Shown here piece after piece: positions 31,933 through 42,338 of a stretch of 64,000 nt of DNA; the first letter of the stretch is position 1; each line of letters opens with the position of its first letter. The stretch is from Isochrysis galbana (lineage: Eukaryota > Haptophyta > Isochrysidales > Isochrysidaceae): the NCBI GenBank assembly GCA_018136815.1, contig CM030932.1, positions 6,238,407-6,302,406 on the forward strand, given 5' to 3'. The position numbers and the translations under genes were made by a program. A model generated the notes under the pieces. That model was given only the letters and a program-made list of their open reading frames with translations, had not been told where the DNA came from and ran no database searches.

Positions 31933-32010
31933 CCGGCAGTAAGGAGTAAAACTAGGAGTGCATTGCAGGATGTCTTTTGTGTTTTCCACGGCCGTAGGAG
32001 TACTTTACTC
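31933..32010 (+). promoter_or_regulatory. Two candidate promoter motifs upstream of kinase
   Basis: GCCGGCAGTAAGGAGTAAAA at 31933-31950 matches the blocks before HSCB and the J-domain gene. GGAGTACTTTACTC at 31997-32010 matches the AGTACTTTA motif before other genes. A second GGAGTAC is at 32014-32020. Confidence 0.4.
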
Positions 32011-32020
32011 TTAGGAGTAC

Positions 32021-32244
32021 CAAGTTCCCTTGGGGGAGGGGGGGGAGGGGGGGGGGCTCGGCTTGTGGGCGCCGCTTCCTCTCATCTGGCCCCGTCCTGG
32101 ACTGCTCCCTTCCCTGGCAACCCCCCCCCCCCCCCCTTCCCCCCTCCCCCCCCCCCCCCCTCCCACGCCCGCCCCCGCCCCTGCCCTCCTCGCTCGCTCG
32201 CTCGCTCGCTGTCTCCTCCACCTCGTGTTGGCCAACCAGAGGGT
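32021..32244. repeat. G-run, C-run and CTCG microsatellite leader
   Basis: G-runs (32037-32056), C-runs (32118-32160) and a CTCG repeat near 32185-32210. It is probably the 5' untranslated region of the kinase. Reading frames through it are open but compositional. Confidence 0.6.
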
Positions 32245-33276
32245 ATGGTGCCACAACCACAGACCCGGATTATCAACGAGCGATTCGAGGTCATCTTCGA
32301 CAACGTGGTTGGCCGCGGCGGCTTCGGTGTGGTCTTCCGTGCTCGCGACATCGTCGCCGTTCCAACCCTCGAGGTGGCCGCAAAGCGCGGCACGCGCGAG
32401 TCGCTTCGCAATGAGGCCCACATACTCATGAAGGTCGGCAACCACTCCTCCATCATCCATCTCCATGACTACGTCGAACTGGCCGACGACGCATGGATGT
32501 TCATAGATTATGTCGGAGGAGGCGAGCTGTTTGATCGGCTGATTGACTCTGGCAACCTCTCGGAGAACGCTGCCCGGCCTATAGCAAGGAACATCGCCTC
32601 TGCTCTGGCTCACTGTCTCAAGAAGGGCATCGTCCACCGCGACATCAAGCTGGAGAATGTGATGCTCTGTGTTGAAGATCCCCAGGCGCTGAAGTTGATT
32701 GACTTTGGGCTGGCGGTCGCCCTTAAGCTTGCTCCCGATGGCAGCATTGCCCCGCATAGGCTGTTCGATGGCGTGGGCTCAAGATCGTGGAAGGCCCCCG
32801 AGCTCTTCCTCGCCGCGAGTGCAGGCTACCAGGCCCCGCCAGTTGATGCATGGGCCTATGGTGTTCTGGTCTTCTCTTTGCTTTCGGGATTCTTCCCATT
32901 TGACGAGGCACGCAGCACCGATTGGCGCTTTCAGCGTCTCGCCGAGGATCAGGCCCGTGGCATTGGGGCTTGTGAATCCATCTTCAATATGTACGACCGC
33001 CCCTGCCCGTTTTCGCGCAGATGCAAGGACTTCCTCAATGGTCTGCTTACGATAGATCCAGCTCTGCGCACGTCCATCCCTTACGCTTACGACCATGTGT
33101 GGTTGCAAGTGCTTGATATTCCTCCCCTAGCTGCTGCGGTTGATGGTGTCGTGTACCGCTCATCAGCCGACGGTTGCTGGGATGATACCGACGAGCCACT
33201 GACCATGCAGCCACCCGACAATGCGCCTCGTTTGACACGCCAAGCTGCCGCAATAGATGTCGCCGTGGCTCCTTGA
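32245..33276 (+). CDS. Serine/threonine protein kinase (CAMK-like)
   Basis: A single exon of 343 codons. The start at Met 32245 precedes the domain by about 14 residues; the open frame upstream is C-run sequence. Kinase landmarks: glycine loop GRGGFGVVF at 23-31, VAAK with Lys47, Glu57 in helix C, catalytic loop HRDIKLEN at 131-138, DFG at 153-155, APE at 184-186, and DAWAYGVLVFSLLSGFFPF for helix F, typical of calcium/calmodulin-dependent and SNF1/CHK-type kinases. All catalytic residues are present. The C-terminal ~60 residues are not a recognised regulatory domain; no EF hands. It transfers phosphate from ATP to Ser/Thr of unknown targets, probably in cytosol. Confidence 0.9.
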   Translation: MVPQPQTRIINERFEVIFDNVVGRGGFGVVFRARDIVAVPTLEVAAKRGTRESLRNEAHILMKVGNHSSIIHLHDYVELADDAWMFIDYVGGGELFDRLIDSGNLSENAARPIARNIASALAHCLKKGIVHRDIKLENVMLCVEDPQALKLIDFGLAVALKLAPDGSIAPHRLFDGVGSRSWKAPELFLAASAGYQAPPVDAWAYGVLVFSLLSGFFPFDEARSTDWRFQRLAEDQARGIGACESIFNMYDRPCPFSRRCKDFLNGLLTIDPALRTSIPYAYDHVWLQVLDIPPLAAAVDGVVYRSSADGCWDDTDEPLTMQPPDNAPRLTRQAAAIDVAVAP

Positions 33277-33625
33277 ACAACCGGCCCACATGATTGAGGC
33301 TCGGGTTTGTTGTCCCGGCAACCATGGACTGGCTCTGACACCAGGTTGATTTTTCAGTGTTCCCCCTATTGACGTTCGTGGCTTTTTGAAGAAGGCATGA
33401 CGACGGTGTGCGAAGAGCGACACGGGCCGGCTTAACGGAGGGCTAACGGTTGTGCGTGTGATCGTGTTCCTTTGTGTTGCAACATAGAACGTATGTTTGG
33501 TGGAGAAGTGGAAGTGGGAAGCCGCCTAAAGGAACCACTGCCTGATCGCCTTCCTGTCCTCATCTCCTCATGCTCATTGCCAGCGGATGGTGCGGCCCAA
33601 CCCCAAATAAAACAACTGAGCGTTC

Positions 33626-33815
33626 AAAAAAAAACATCTAAAGATTCTGGGCTACACACCTACTATTGACGGGATCCCCCTTTGCTACCAACACCGCCCT
33701 TATTTCCCTTTCTCCACCTCTTTCCCTGCCCCCCTTCATTCCTTTTTCTTCGGTTTCCAGGGTCCGGCCTCGGTGCGCTACCTAAGGCCTGGTTCGGAGT
33801 GTGGGGGTCGGGCAG
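33626..33815 (-). mobile_element. 5'-truncated LINE 3' end
   Basis: A-run at 33626-33634, then the LINE terminus (GATTCTGGGCTACACACC) and the block through CCTAAGGCCTGGTTCGG. It is very like 4583-4770 and about 350 bases downstream of the kinase, antisense to it. Confidence 0.7.
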
Positions 33816-34352
33816 GCCTTTTGAGCTTTTGAGTCATTGCCCTTGACGTGCCTGTCTGTCCGCCCGGACTCGCGTTGCTCGTTTTGATTGTGTCGGGGTC
33901 GTGGTGTCCCTACTGGTCCCTTTAGTCATTGCTTCGCCGGCTTATTCGCCTTTATTTAGTTGCTTCTTGGGTTCCTCGACAGCGTGTGCTATTTTCAGCT
34001 TGGAGGCTAGTTTCAAGGCGAGAAGCGCTCAATCACCCTCACCCACAGCATAGAAAAGCGTTCAATCACCATCAGCCTACACGTGGGAACGCGTTCAATC
34101 GCCATCACCCCCACCGCATGGAAAAGCGTTCAATCACCATGGAAAAGCGTTCAATCGCGGAAGATCGTGGGAATCATGAGGGTAGCTATCCAACCCACTC
34201 GTTTGGCAAGAGGGTATGCTGCATCCCGCTCGAGTTGGTGCGTGACACAGAAATATGTACGATACTATAAACCATGTCCAACACTAGCGATGCTGACATA
34301 AATTACGCAACAGTACTAAAATCCGGAACATATCGAGAATATCCTTAGTAGC
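33816..34352. repeat. Intergenic with AAGCGTTCAATCACC repeats
   Basis: AAAGCGTTCAATCACCAT or close variants (GAAGCGCTCAATCACCCT, GAACGCGTTCAATCGCC) occur five times between 34019 and 34158. A related AAAAGCGTTCAAT lies in repeat M at 45157. No gene. Confidence 0.5.
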
Positions 34353-34874
34353 ATGGCACCCGACAACTGGGCGTGGCGGTACGAAATTGATCGAGCTCGT
34401 AATAACAACAAGGAGAACGAGCTGTGCTCCTCGACCTCCGCAGCCGGCGCAGTGGGAAGAAGAAAGCCTGGAGCGTCCGACGCACAGTTCTCGTTCTTCT
34501 CTTCTCCTCCCTCATCCACAGAGTCCTCGTCGGTGGTGGTGGTGGTGGACTCCTCGGTCGGAGAAAGGGTCTCCTCCTCGGCACCAGGAACGCGAACAAG
34601 CTCCGCCTCCTCCGCCGCGTCCTTGGAGCAGGAGGAGGAACGAGTCGTGCGAGCAGCGCTTCCGCTCGGCGTCCAGTCGACAGGTGGCCGTGTCGAGGGA
34701 GTCGAACGAAGCCAGCGAGCAGGTGCACGAGAGGAGAGGACGGAGGACCGTACGGATGCGCGCCGAGTCGCCACCATCGTGAGGAAGACGAGGCCGAGGA
34801 GAGAGCTGGAGGGTGAGCGAGGAGGGAGGAGGGAGACAGGCAGTAGGAGCCTTCTCACTCTGGTAGGCCGATGA
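34353..34874 (+). CDS. Hypothetical Ser/Arg-rich ORF, doubtful
   Basis: 173 codons from ATG at 34353. The product is Ser-, Glu- and Arg-rich (SSSVVVVVDSS, then many RR/ERT), with no recognised family. Its last codons run into repeat G', and CTG|GTAGGC at about 34862 could be a splice donor, so it may be a first exon. Low-complexity open frames are common here. Confidence 0.2.
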   Translation: MAPDNWAWRYEIDRARNNNKENELCSSTSAAGAVGRRKPGASDAQFSFFSSPPSSTESSSVVVVVDSSVGERVSSSAPGTRTSSASSAASLEQEEERVVRAALPLGVQSTGGRVEGVERSQRAGAREERTEDRTDARRVATIVRKTRPRRELEGERGGRRETGSRSLLTLVGR

Positions 34875-35076
34875 GAGGGGGAGGGGAAGAGGGGGGAACC
34901 CCCCCGGGGGGCGGGAGAGAGAGAGAGAGATATCAGAAGACCAGACCAGCCGTTTACGTTAATGTTCTCGTCATATACGGTATAATAATCAACCGGTCCC
35001 AGGGGGGTGCCCCAGGGGTTCCGCCCGTCCTCCGCGCCCAGAGTTCCCCCGCGGAAAGAGTGAACGCACGGCGTGC
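34842..35076 (+). repeat. Repeat G', copy 1 (inverted copy at 41935-42158)
   Basis: AGTAGGAGCCTTCTC, TCTGGTAGG, GTTTACGTTAATGTTCTCGT, CAGAGTTCCCCCGCGGAAAG and GTGAACGCACGGCGTGC occur in the same order on the minus strand of 41935-42158. Homology stops at the GCACGGCGTGC palindrome in both. Confidence 0.7.
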
Positions 35077-35475
35077 ACCTTCCTGGAAGTTGCTATGCGC
35101 ACGCACGGCGCCCCCGCGGGGGGCGCCGGTGCACATCGCGCCGTGCCCACGCACGGCGTGCACATTGTGATTGCAAGTCATCACAGGTGCTGCGTAACGA
35201 AACATCTCTTGTATGGCCAGTTTACGTAGTTGTGGGCCGCAGGGGGTACACAGATGGAACGAGTTGACATGCGCACGCACGGCGTATCCGCGGGGGGACC
35301 GATGCACATCGCGCCGTGCCCATGCACGGCGTGCACCGATGTGATTAGCGAAGAAGCTTTGACGGCGTCTCTCTCTTATAATTTTAATATGATCTAATGT
35401 TAAACGACTACAATACAACTGTGGACATTTGATCGCTCAATTCGACTGATGTCCCACTATTGACGGAACGACACC
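35077..35475 (+). repeat. Repeat G hairpin element, copy 2
   Basis: GGCGCCCCC-GCG-GGGGGCGCC near 35107-35128, GCCGTGC-CCAC-GCACGGC near 35140-35157 and CGCCGTGC-CCAT-GCACGGCG near 35313-35332 are strong stems. The ending matches 21610-21695. Non-coding. Confidence 0.65.
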
Positions 35476-35476
35476 T

Positions 35477-35565
35477 TCGCGCCAAGGTGTACGGGCAGGT
35501 GCGCTGAGGGCTGTCGTGTTAGTACCGGGCTAGTGAGAGTAGTGGTACTAATGCTCAGCTAGATT
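35477..35565 (+). repeat. Repeat F, copy 2
   Basis: Near-identical to 25789-25877 (differences only near the end), including GGTGCGCTGAGGGCTGTCGT and GTACCGGGCTAGTGAGAG. It directly follows the repeat G end. Confidence 0.75.
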
Positions 35566-36358
35566 ATCTACCAGCTCATACCCTCCACGAAATGTGCTTC
35601 TCTACACATTTTATGATCATCGACACGGATTGCGATTGACATCGATATGTACATGAACATGAGTATCACTACGTTCACGAAACGCTACAACTGCGTTGAG
35701 ACGAGAAGCCCCAACTTCGCACTTCGCACCAAAATTGGGCGGGCTGCCGGCGTTTTGGTGTTGATCCAGATATACTGGGTGGCCCACCAGGCACCATACT
35801 CACAAATGCCACCCTTGCAGCTACGCCAATCACCGCAGCCGGCCGCGTGCACCACGCCGAAATCGGCCACGCCCCCGGCTTCAACGCTACCGTCCCGGTG
35901 CCGTGATACGCGCAAGTGCCCAACTTTGGGCCGGCACCAAGCGCGCTGGCGGCGCTTTGGTGTTGATCCAATTGCACTGGGTGGCGCATCAGGCACCATA
36001 CTCACAAATGCCACCCTTGCAGCTACGCCAATCGCCGCAGCCGGTCGCGTGCACCGCGCCGAAATCGGCCACGCCCCCGGCCTCAACGCTACCGTCCCGG
36101 TGCCGTGATACGCGCGAGTGCCCAACTTTGAGCCGGCACCGAGCGCGCTGGCGGCGCTTTGGTGTTGAGTGTTGATCCAGATATACTGGGTGGCCCACCA
36201 GGCACCATACTCACAAATGCCACCCTTGCAGCTACGCCAATCGCCGCAGCCGGCCGCGTGCACCGCGCCGAAATCGGCCACGCCCCCGGCCTCAACGCTA
36301 CCGTCCCGGTGCCGTGATACGCGCAAGTGCCCAACTTTGGGCCGGCGCTGGCGGCGTC
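35566..36358 (+). repeat. Repeat E with 202-base tandem array (inverted partner at 57995-58440)
   Basis: The left flank (CATACCCTCCACGAAATGTG, then GACATCGATATGTACATGA) and the array unit recur inverted at 57995-58440. In the array CTTTGGTG recurs at 35753, 35955 and 36157, a 202-base period, with three units and a partial fourth. 202 is not a multiple of 3, so the frames through it do not encode a protein repeat. Unit 3 has an extra GTTGAGT. Confidence 0.85.
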
Positions 36359-36369
36359 CTCAATCCCGA

Positions 36370-36897
36370 CTTCTCCTGTAAACAGCTGCGGGACTTACCT
36401 ATTATTCGGTGGGCGGAGCGATCGCTCCGCCCACCCCCTTCTCCGCGCTCCCTCTCCTCTCTCCTGCGGCACGAGCGATGGCGTGCCTGCGACAGGCCTG
36501 CAGCTGCCTGTTGACGACCCCTGGAGGCTCCCGGAGGCCAGCTCGCTCAGGGGGCAGAGGAGGCTGGGGCTAGGCCCTGGCCTCCCCTGCCTCTCGCCCT
36601 CGCTGGCGCTCCTGAGCCTCTGGGGCCCCCAATCTGCACCTGTCTGCCTGTCGACCAGGAAGGGAGGGGGGGTTGGAGCGATGGCGGCTGGGGCTGGCCA
36701 CGAGGGGCCAGGTTGAGCGAACCAGGCGTGCCTGTCAGTGGGAGAGTGGGTCAGCAGGGCAGTCTCCTTCTCGCAAGCCATCAGGCATGCCAGGAGGATG
36801 GGTGGTTCCTCCCCCACTCCCCCACGGCAGGGGAGGAGTGGAGAGAGGGGGGGGATTGTGCCCCCCCATGTGTGAACCAGGTATAAACTTAGTTGAG
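36370..36897 (-). mobile_element. Hairpin-chain family i, 3'-truncated copy
   Basis: On the minus strand it starts AACTAAGTTTATACCTGGTT (36897) and runs through the family i body to TCCTGTTTACAGG near 36376. It then stops where repeat E begins. It includes a perfect 28-base palindrome at 36408-36435, the equivalent of the GCGGAGC hairpin in the other copies. Confidence 0.75.
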
Positions 36898-37096
36898 GAC
36901 AGGAATACAATAGCCCCCAGCCTCATAACCTACTCTCCTCCTTGCCCTAGATGCAGTCCTGTCGCTTTTGCTTTATAGTCGCTCAATACCGGTCCCCCTA
37001 GACCCCAAGCCCTCTATCCCTTCTCCCAAGTCGGCCCAACCCTTGGTCCCAGTCGCTTGAGTCTCAATCCACAGTCCTACGCGTAATCTCTAACAC

Positions 37097-40000
37097 TCAT
37101 GGCATGCCAAGCAGCGCCTTGGCCCAATTGGTCATCTCCGCAGTTGTGGGCATGTGAGCGCTGATCCTTGTGCCGGGGTCATATCCTTGCTCGACAAATG
37201 TGGCAGCGTCATGGATGTGATGCCCACAAACGACGCGAGCTTGGCCTCTCGGCACAAGGACAGAGTTGTTGCCCAAATGCGTGCCGTCAGCAAGCGAGGC
37301 CGGGCACGCCGAGTCGGCAATGGCGATGTACGTGTCGTTCTGGCTTGCCATCACGCACGTATTGTTGTAGAAACCCTCCGCGTACCCTTTTGGGGGCAAT
37401 GCCTGCAGCTCTCGTAGGCAAGCTGGTATGTGCCACACAGTCGGATAGATGTATAGGTTGTTGTGCGACACCTTGCTGTGGCCATCAAAATCCGACTTGT
37501 GGCCTCCTGTCGTGGTGTGAGGTGGGGTAGCTCACTGGATCTACTTTGGACTTGCAAAGGCTAGTTGAGTCGAGGAGCGATCCGCATGCTTTCGAGGATG
37601 CGAATATTCCTCCGGGGCATTACGACCGGGGGAAGGACTTACCGAAGACGCAAAGGTTATGGTGAAGTTTGTAGTACGAAGAGCCGTCATCATTATCGAA
37701 GCAACCTCCATCAGCGGCATAGTTGGAGACGATGAAGTTGCGCTCGAAATCATTCCACGCGGGGATAGTAGATGGCACGCCGCTCTGCCGCACGTCTGTA
37801 ATATACGGCAGCCGATCCCAAGAATTGAATGCTCCATGATCGCCGCTTTCCCGGCAGGTGTTGAACATCAGGTTGTTGACCAGCTTGCTCCCACCACCGA
37901 AGCCGTCGTTGAAATTGACGCCCGCGCGCGGAACATTGAAGACGATGTTAGAGCCAATAGTCGCCTCTGCGGTGATCGCCTGAAAGTAGAAGGCTGACTG
38001 CTTTTGCAACAGCCCAATATCGTGGCACCAATTGTGCATGATAGAGGTGCCGCGAGGGAAGTCGCCACGGAGGGCTTCATTGGTCGTCGTATTGTCAGTG
38101 AATCCCCAGGATGCGATCGCCGATTGCCCGAGGGATGAGAATTCACAATGGGTGATGTTGGCGCGGCGATTATATCCAGAGAAGAAAACGGCGTTTGAGT
38201 CTAGCTGTGTGAAGCGCACTTCGTCGACGGTTAGGTCCTCGGATCCAGCGGCTAGCAGTGCCCCAGAGCGCTCAAGCGACCAATCGCCGCCAGAGGGGTT
38301 TGCGCGTGGATCCATGTAAGTGGGCCGCGTGTCGCGCATCTCGAGGTGTGCGATTGTGACGTCGCGGACACGGGAGGGCTTTGCAGATGTAGATGGGCAC
38401 GAGGCAGTACCCCTCACCTCGATCAGGGTGGCGAGCGTAGGTACGACAACCTCATCCGGTGGGTCAGTGGTGTTGAAGATTGCGTACAACAAGCCCGCGC
38501 CTGAATCGAAGTAGAACTCGCCTGGGGCATCTAGCTCTTCGAATACATTCTCGATGTACCATTCGTCGGCACTGTCACTTCCCTCGGCACCTTGATTGCC
38601 CCCAGCGTCGAAGAGAAAAGTAGAGGTGACGGATGCCTCGGCTGCGGCTAGGCGCCGACGGTGTCCCACACCCTCGAGCTGCCCTTGTGCATGAAGCGCG
38701 GGTGCGGATTGCCCGGTACCGAGTGACGGCACCACGTGGAAGCCTGTGGTCGCAGAGCGAGCTTGTCTGCGTTCCACTCGGCCTCGATTCTGGTTGGCCT
38801 CGCGGATTCAGGCACAAGAAATACGGAAAGTCAAGGTAAGGTGAATGGAAATGCATGGCTAATAGTGGCGAGGCGCGGAGGAGGGATCGGAAACAACCCT
38901 GCTATTGGGGGCATGGAGGCCATGAATCTAACCTGTGGCTTCAAAGACTCCGATTTAGATCGCAATGCTGCGCGGCCCGCTAGCTTCATCGCCTGATCTG
39001 CCGACGGAGCGGATTTCCAGGCCGTGGTCGACATTGGGTCGTGCCCAATGTCTCCATGGAGATGAGGACGAGCTGCGTCTCCGCCAGCTGAGGTGGCGTC
39101 CGGCCCGTGAGCATTCGATCGTACCCGCGTGGCATTCGGGTGGTGGATCGAAGGCGTTGCATGCGCTTTGTATGAAAAGGATGCCTGCCCTACTCGCCAC
39201 ATCCACGTATACCAATGATGAGGCCGCCAAGCATGGATCTCAGCCCCAACTGGGTTTGCATATGGAGCGTTGGGGAGCAGGTGAGTCGTCATCCCTGCTG
39301 GAAACCTGCGCGTTTGGCAATAGAAAGTCAATGCAGTTGAATGAGGCATGTGTTGAGTGAATGCACACGGATAGACTTGTTGTTGACCTCATGGCGCGGA
39401 CCACGACGCACAGAGAGCACATGTGAGGTGCGGGCTGCTCAGGGTATGCAGGCGAAACAAACCTCGTATGCAATTCGGGGAGGCTGCGCTGTTTGTAGAA
39501 GTTTGGAGAGCACCAAGGGGACAATGGTGGGTCATAAACAGCGCAAGCGCCGCCCACACCGAGCAGGAAGTCTTGGTACATTCCGTGCCACTCTTTCGAT
39601 GGATCAACGTGCACTATAACCTGAAGCAGGGAGGAGAGCGAGGGCTCGAAATGGTAACAATGCACTCCAGGAAGATGAAGAGAACGCCGCCAATTTCTTT
39701 CTTGAGCATGCAAGCTTAAGTGCCAAATGTTCCAGCCTCTCAGACCGCATCAACAGTGGTCAACACGTCACTCGAGAGCGCACACCTGAGTGCTGTTCCC
39801 ACACAGGTGGTTTGGATCGCACGGCTTGGCATCAGGGACATTGTATGGCGGAAACGATGGTGAATGCCACTCGGTCCCATCTCCTAGGGGTATCCATCCT
39901 TTTGGGAAGCGGTCTATCTCTATGTTTGCGTTGGGATAGCGTGCCCGATGTGCGCGCCGGCCGTTGACACGAAGGGCCGGCACACCATGCGGCAAGCTCG

Positions 40001-40661
40001 TAAGCTGTTGTGCAGTAAGCTTGGCAACAAGAACGTCAGGCTTGTCGGATCGGGTATGCGTGGACCACACGAGGCCCTCCAGACGGACACCGCCACTCAA
40101 GACCACAGGATCGTTCTCCTGTGACCTCCAGCTTGCCTTGCCTTCGGCAGCCCCAGTGATGGTAATGGACGAGTCCTTTTCAGTCAAGATCAACGGTGCC
40201 GACATGTGGTACACACCGCCGGCAAGAAGTATTGCAGCCCTAATATGACTGTTGGACGAATTCGCACGCAGCGCACGAGTACGATCAAGCGCTGCATGCA
40301 GGGTGCGGAGAGGATACGACACACTTCCATCCGCGCTGTCATTGCCAGAAGGCGAAACGTGCACTCTGATGGTGTTCATGGAAAGAGGAGTCAGCTGCGT
40401 CTTACTTCGTGCTGAGTGGAGGTAGGTAGGGGTGTCAGTTGCAAGCTGTTCACCGCAGAGGGTAGCGAGCTCGAGCGCGTCATGGAGTTCGGATGCGCGT
40501 GTCGCACTCCACGTGACGAGCGACTGCGCGCGGATGAACGCGAGGCGTCGCCATGCGCAGTCCCACGCCGGGTCAATGGTTGAGGCGCGAGAGGAGGAGA
40601 TTGATTGAAGCAGTTCGGTGTTGTCACTCCTCGCATGCGCGGCGACACCGCTGTCCTGCAT
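37097..40661 (-). CDS. Right-handed beta-helix (pectate-lyase-like fold) protein
   Basis: The proposed minus-strand exons are 40661-39786, 39620-39421, 39305 to about 39120-39190, about 38640-37643, and 37506-37097. Splice phases 0, 2 and 1 at the clear junctions agree; the third intron is unresolved. Exon 1 carries VHVSPSGNDSADGS, followed by PLRTLHAALDRTRAL, the usual opening of secreted beta-helix proteins. Later come DEWYIENVFEELDAPGEFYF and DSNAVFFSGYNRRANITHCE with repeated short strands (NITHCEF, NIVFNV, NLMFNT, NFIVSN), then VFG|GGHKSDFDGHSKVSHNN across the last intron. Such folds usually act on or bind polysaccharide at the cell surface. No signal peptide is seen at the chosen start, so a further 5' exon is likely. 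Catalytic residues cannot be assigned. Confidence 0.75.
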
Positions 40662-41682
40662 GGCTCACGTCGTGCCGCCGCTCTAGAGCTTGCCACCCAG
40701 CTCCCTCTTCTCCCACTCCTCTCTCTGCTCTGCCCTGCTCTTCTCTCCCACTTTTACCTAGCTCTGGAGTACTCTACGTTACTTGAGCCGCTGCACGAGT
40801 CCCTCTCCTTCTCTTCCCTCCCCCCCCCCCCCCCGCCCCCCCCCCGGGGCCCCCGCCGGCCGCCCTCGGCTGGACGGTCGGCGCGAAGGCGAAGGGGAGA
40901 ATTTTCTTTTTCCGTACACTCCTAATCCACCAGGTGGACGATGAAGACATTTACATTCACTACCTCCGTTCGAAAATTGAAATGTGAGAGAGCCTTTGGG
41001 AAGCGAGGGCGCCTCCTAGAGAAGAGAAGGCACTAGATGGAAGGCAGGGGTGTGGGGAGGGTACATGCTGGCTTATCACTTATCAAGGTGCTTTCGTTGA
41101 GGATGTGCTAAAGAAAATCTAAAGCGCCCCACAACGTGTCAAAGGTCGTTTGCCTTCATTTGGTACCCCTCGTTTCCAAATACGCGATGCGCCGCTCCCG
41201 GTACAAAAACAATCTTATAGTATTTGAGCAAAGGCACCCACCTCACAGTGCTCAACCATATCTATAAATGGAATGACGGCTGATGATGTAGTACTCAAGC
41301 GATTGCAATGGATCATAAGAAAGATGGACGAGAACTTTAAAAATTCATCACACCTCTCTTTCCGCCATATGCCAATTCTCTCGGCCGGAGACGACGCACG
41401 AGGGAGACGCCGCCCGGGGGGGACATTCGCCCATAATTTTTGTATCGATGATAATGGAAGTGCGAGTAGCCATGCCACCAAAGGGAAAAATGAAACCCCC
41501 GCCCCCAGCAGATCGAGAACTGCAACGCCAATTTGACCTCAAAAAAATAGCATCAGTTAACTATAAAGAATTCCAGAAGCGAGTGGCAAGCTCTGAACAG
41601 CTAGCCAGGAAAGTCATCCACCCACCAAAAACATGAGTACTAGTGCGTGCGCCCCTCGATGAAAAGAAAACGCGCGCACCAA
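40662..41682. other. Intergenic with C-run and a 50-base repeat copy
   Basis: GGAGTACTCTACG at 40766-40778 may be a promoter motif for the beta-helix gene. C/G runs lie at 40821-40852. The 50-base repeat of 12463 recurs at 41141-41191. A short frame at 41472-41636 (Lys/Pro-rich, ADRELQRQFDLKK) might be a small gene but has no support. Confidence 0.4.
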
Positions 41683-42060
41683 TCAGTCATCAGATCTGCA
41701 GGTACCACTACGACACGTGTATTCACCACAGCACTCCGAGTTATTTTGGCACACCGACCCTGGCTCGCGGCATGGCGTCTCACACACTCCATCGTCATTG
41801 CACTCAAGTCCTTCACAGCACTCGTCGCCATAACTGCACCCCCCCCTTTTCTCGATACACGGTGTGACCGTACGGCACTTTTGGTCGGAACACACGAGAT
41901 CGTGACAACAGTCTCCCTCGTTTGCACACTCTCCGCACGCCGTGCGTTCACTCTTTCCGCGGGGGAACTCTGGGCGCGGAGGGCGGGCGGGAACCCTGGG
42001 GGCACCCCCCTGGGACCGGGGGATTATTACAGTATACGACGAGAACACTAACGTAAACAA
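41683..42060 (-). CDS. Triple cysteine-knot (knottin-like) small protein or exon
   Basis: A frame of 125 codons whose last 85 residues contain three consecutive six-cysteine modules. Spacing: C-x2-C-x5-CC-x4-C-x4-C, then C-x6-C-x5-CC-x4-C-x5-C, then C-x6-C-x5-CC-x4-C-x4-C. The adjacent CC pair is the mark of inhibitor-cystine-knot folds, which are disulfide-stabilised and secreted; known members include protease inhibitors, ion-channel ligands and antimicrobial peptides. The role here is unknown. The first ~40 residues are translated from repeat G' and are unlike the rest, with no signal peptide, so a real gene would need an upstream exon; an acceptor (CGCGCCCAG) lies near 41955 on the minus strand. 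It may be a lone captured exon. Confidence 0.5.
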   Translation of the reverse strand: MFTLVFSSYTVIIPRSQGGAPRVPARPPRPEFPRGKSERTACGECANEGDCCHDLVCSDQKCRTVTPCIEKRGGCSYGDECCEGLECNDDGVCETPCREPGSVCQNNSECCGEYTCRSGTCRSDD

Positions 42061-42158
42061 CTGATCTGGTCTTTTGGTCTCGCCCCCCTCCCCCCTCCCC
42101 CCTCCCCCCCCCCCCCCCTCCCTCTCATCGACCTACCAGAGAGAGAAGGCTCCTACTC
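41935..42158 (-). repeat. Repeat G', copy 2
   Basis: The inverted match of 34842-35076, with C-runs at 42085-42120. It directly precedes the cysteine-knot modules on the minus strand. Confidence 0.7.
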
Positions 42159-42338
42159 CCGGTCGGTTTTGGAGGAGCGTGTGAGTCTGTTCATGTTCAT
42201 GTTCGGAGTATTTTTACTTGTCCTTCTCTTGTACGAAAATGCTAGAGTTAAGTACAGTATCTACGGCGCGCGCGGGAAAACTGCTAGCCGGCCCGCCCTC
42301 TCCCCCTCGCCCTCTCTATGGAGCCATGGAGAAGGCTG

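Noticed and set aside
31930-32244. N-terminal extension of the kinase
   Set aside because: The frame is open but consists of G-run, C-run and CTCG sequence; Met 32245 directly precedes the kinase domain.
34019-34158. CRISPR-like array at AAGCGTTCAATCACC repeats
   Set aside because: Five irregularly spaced, varied repeats in a eukaryotic genome with no cas genes; an ordinary minisatellite.
35685-36326. Long frames through the 202-base array
   Set aside because: The period is not a multiple of three, so each unit is read in a different frame; no protein repeat.
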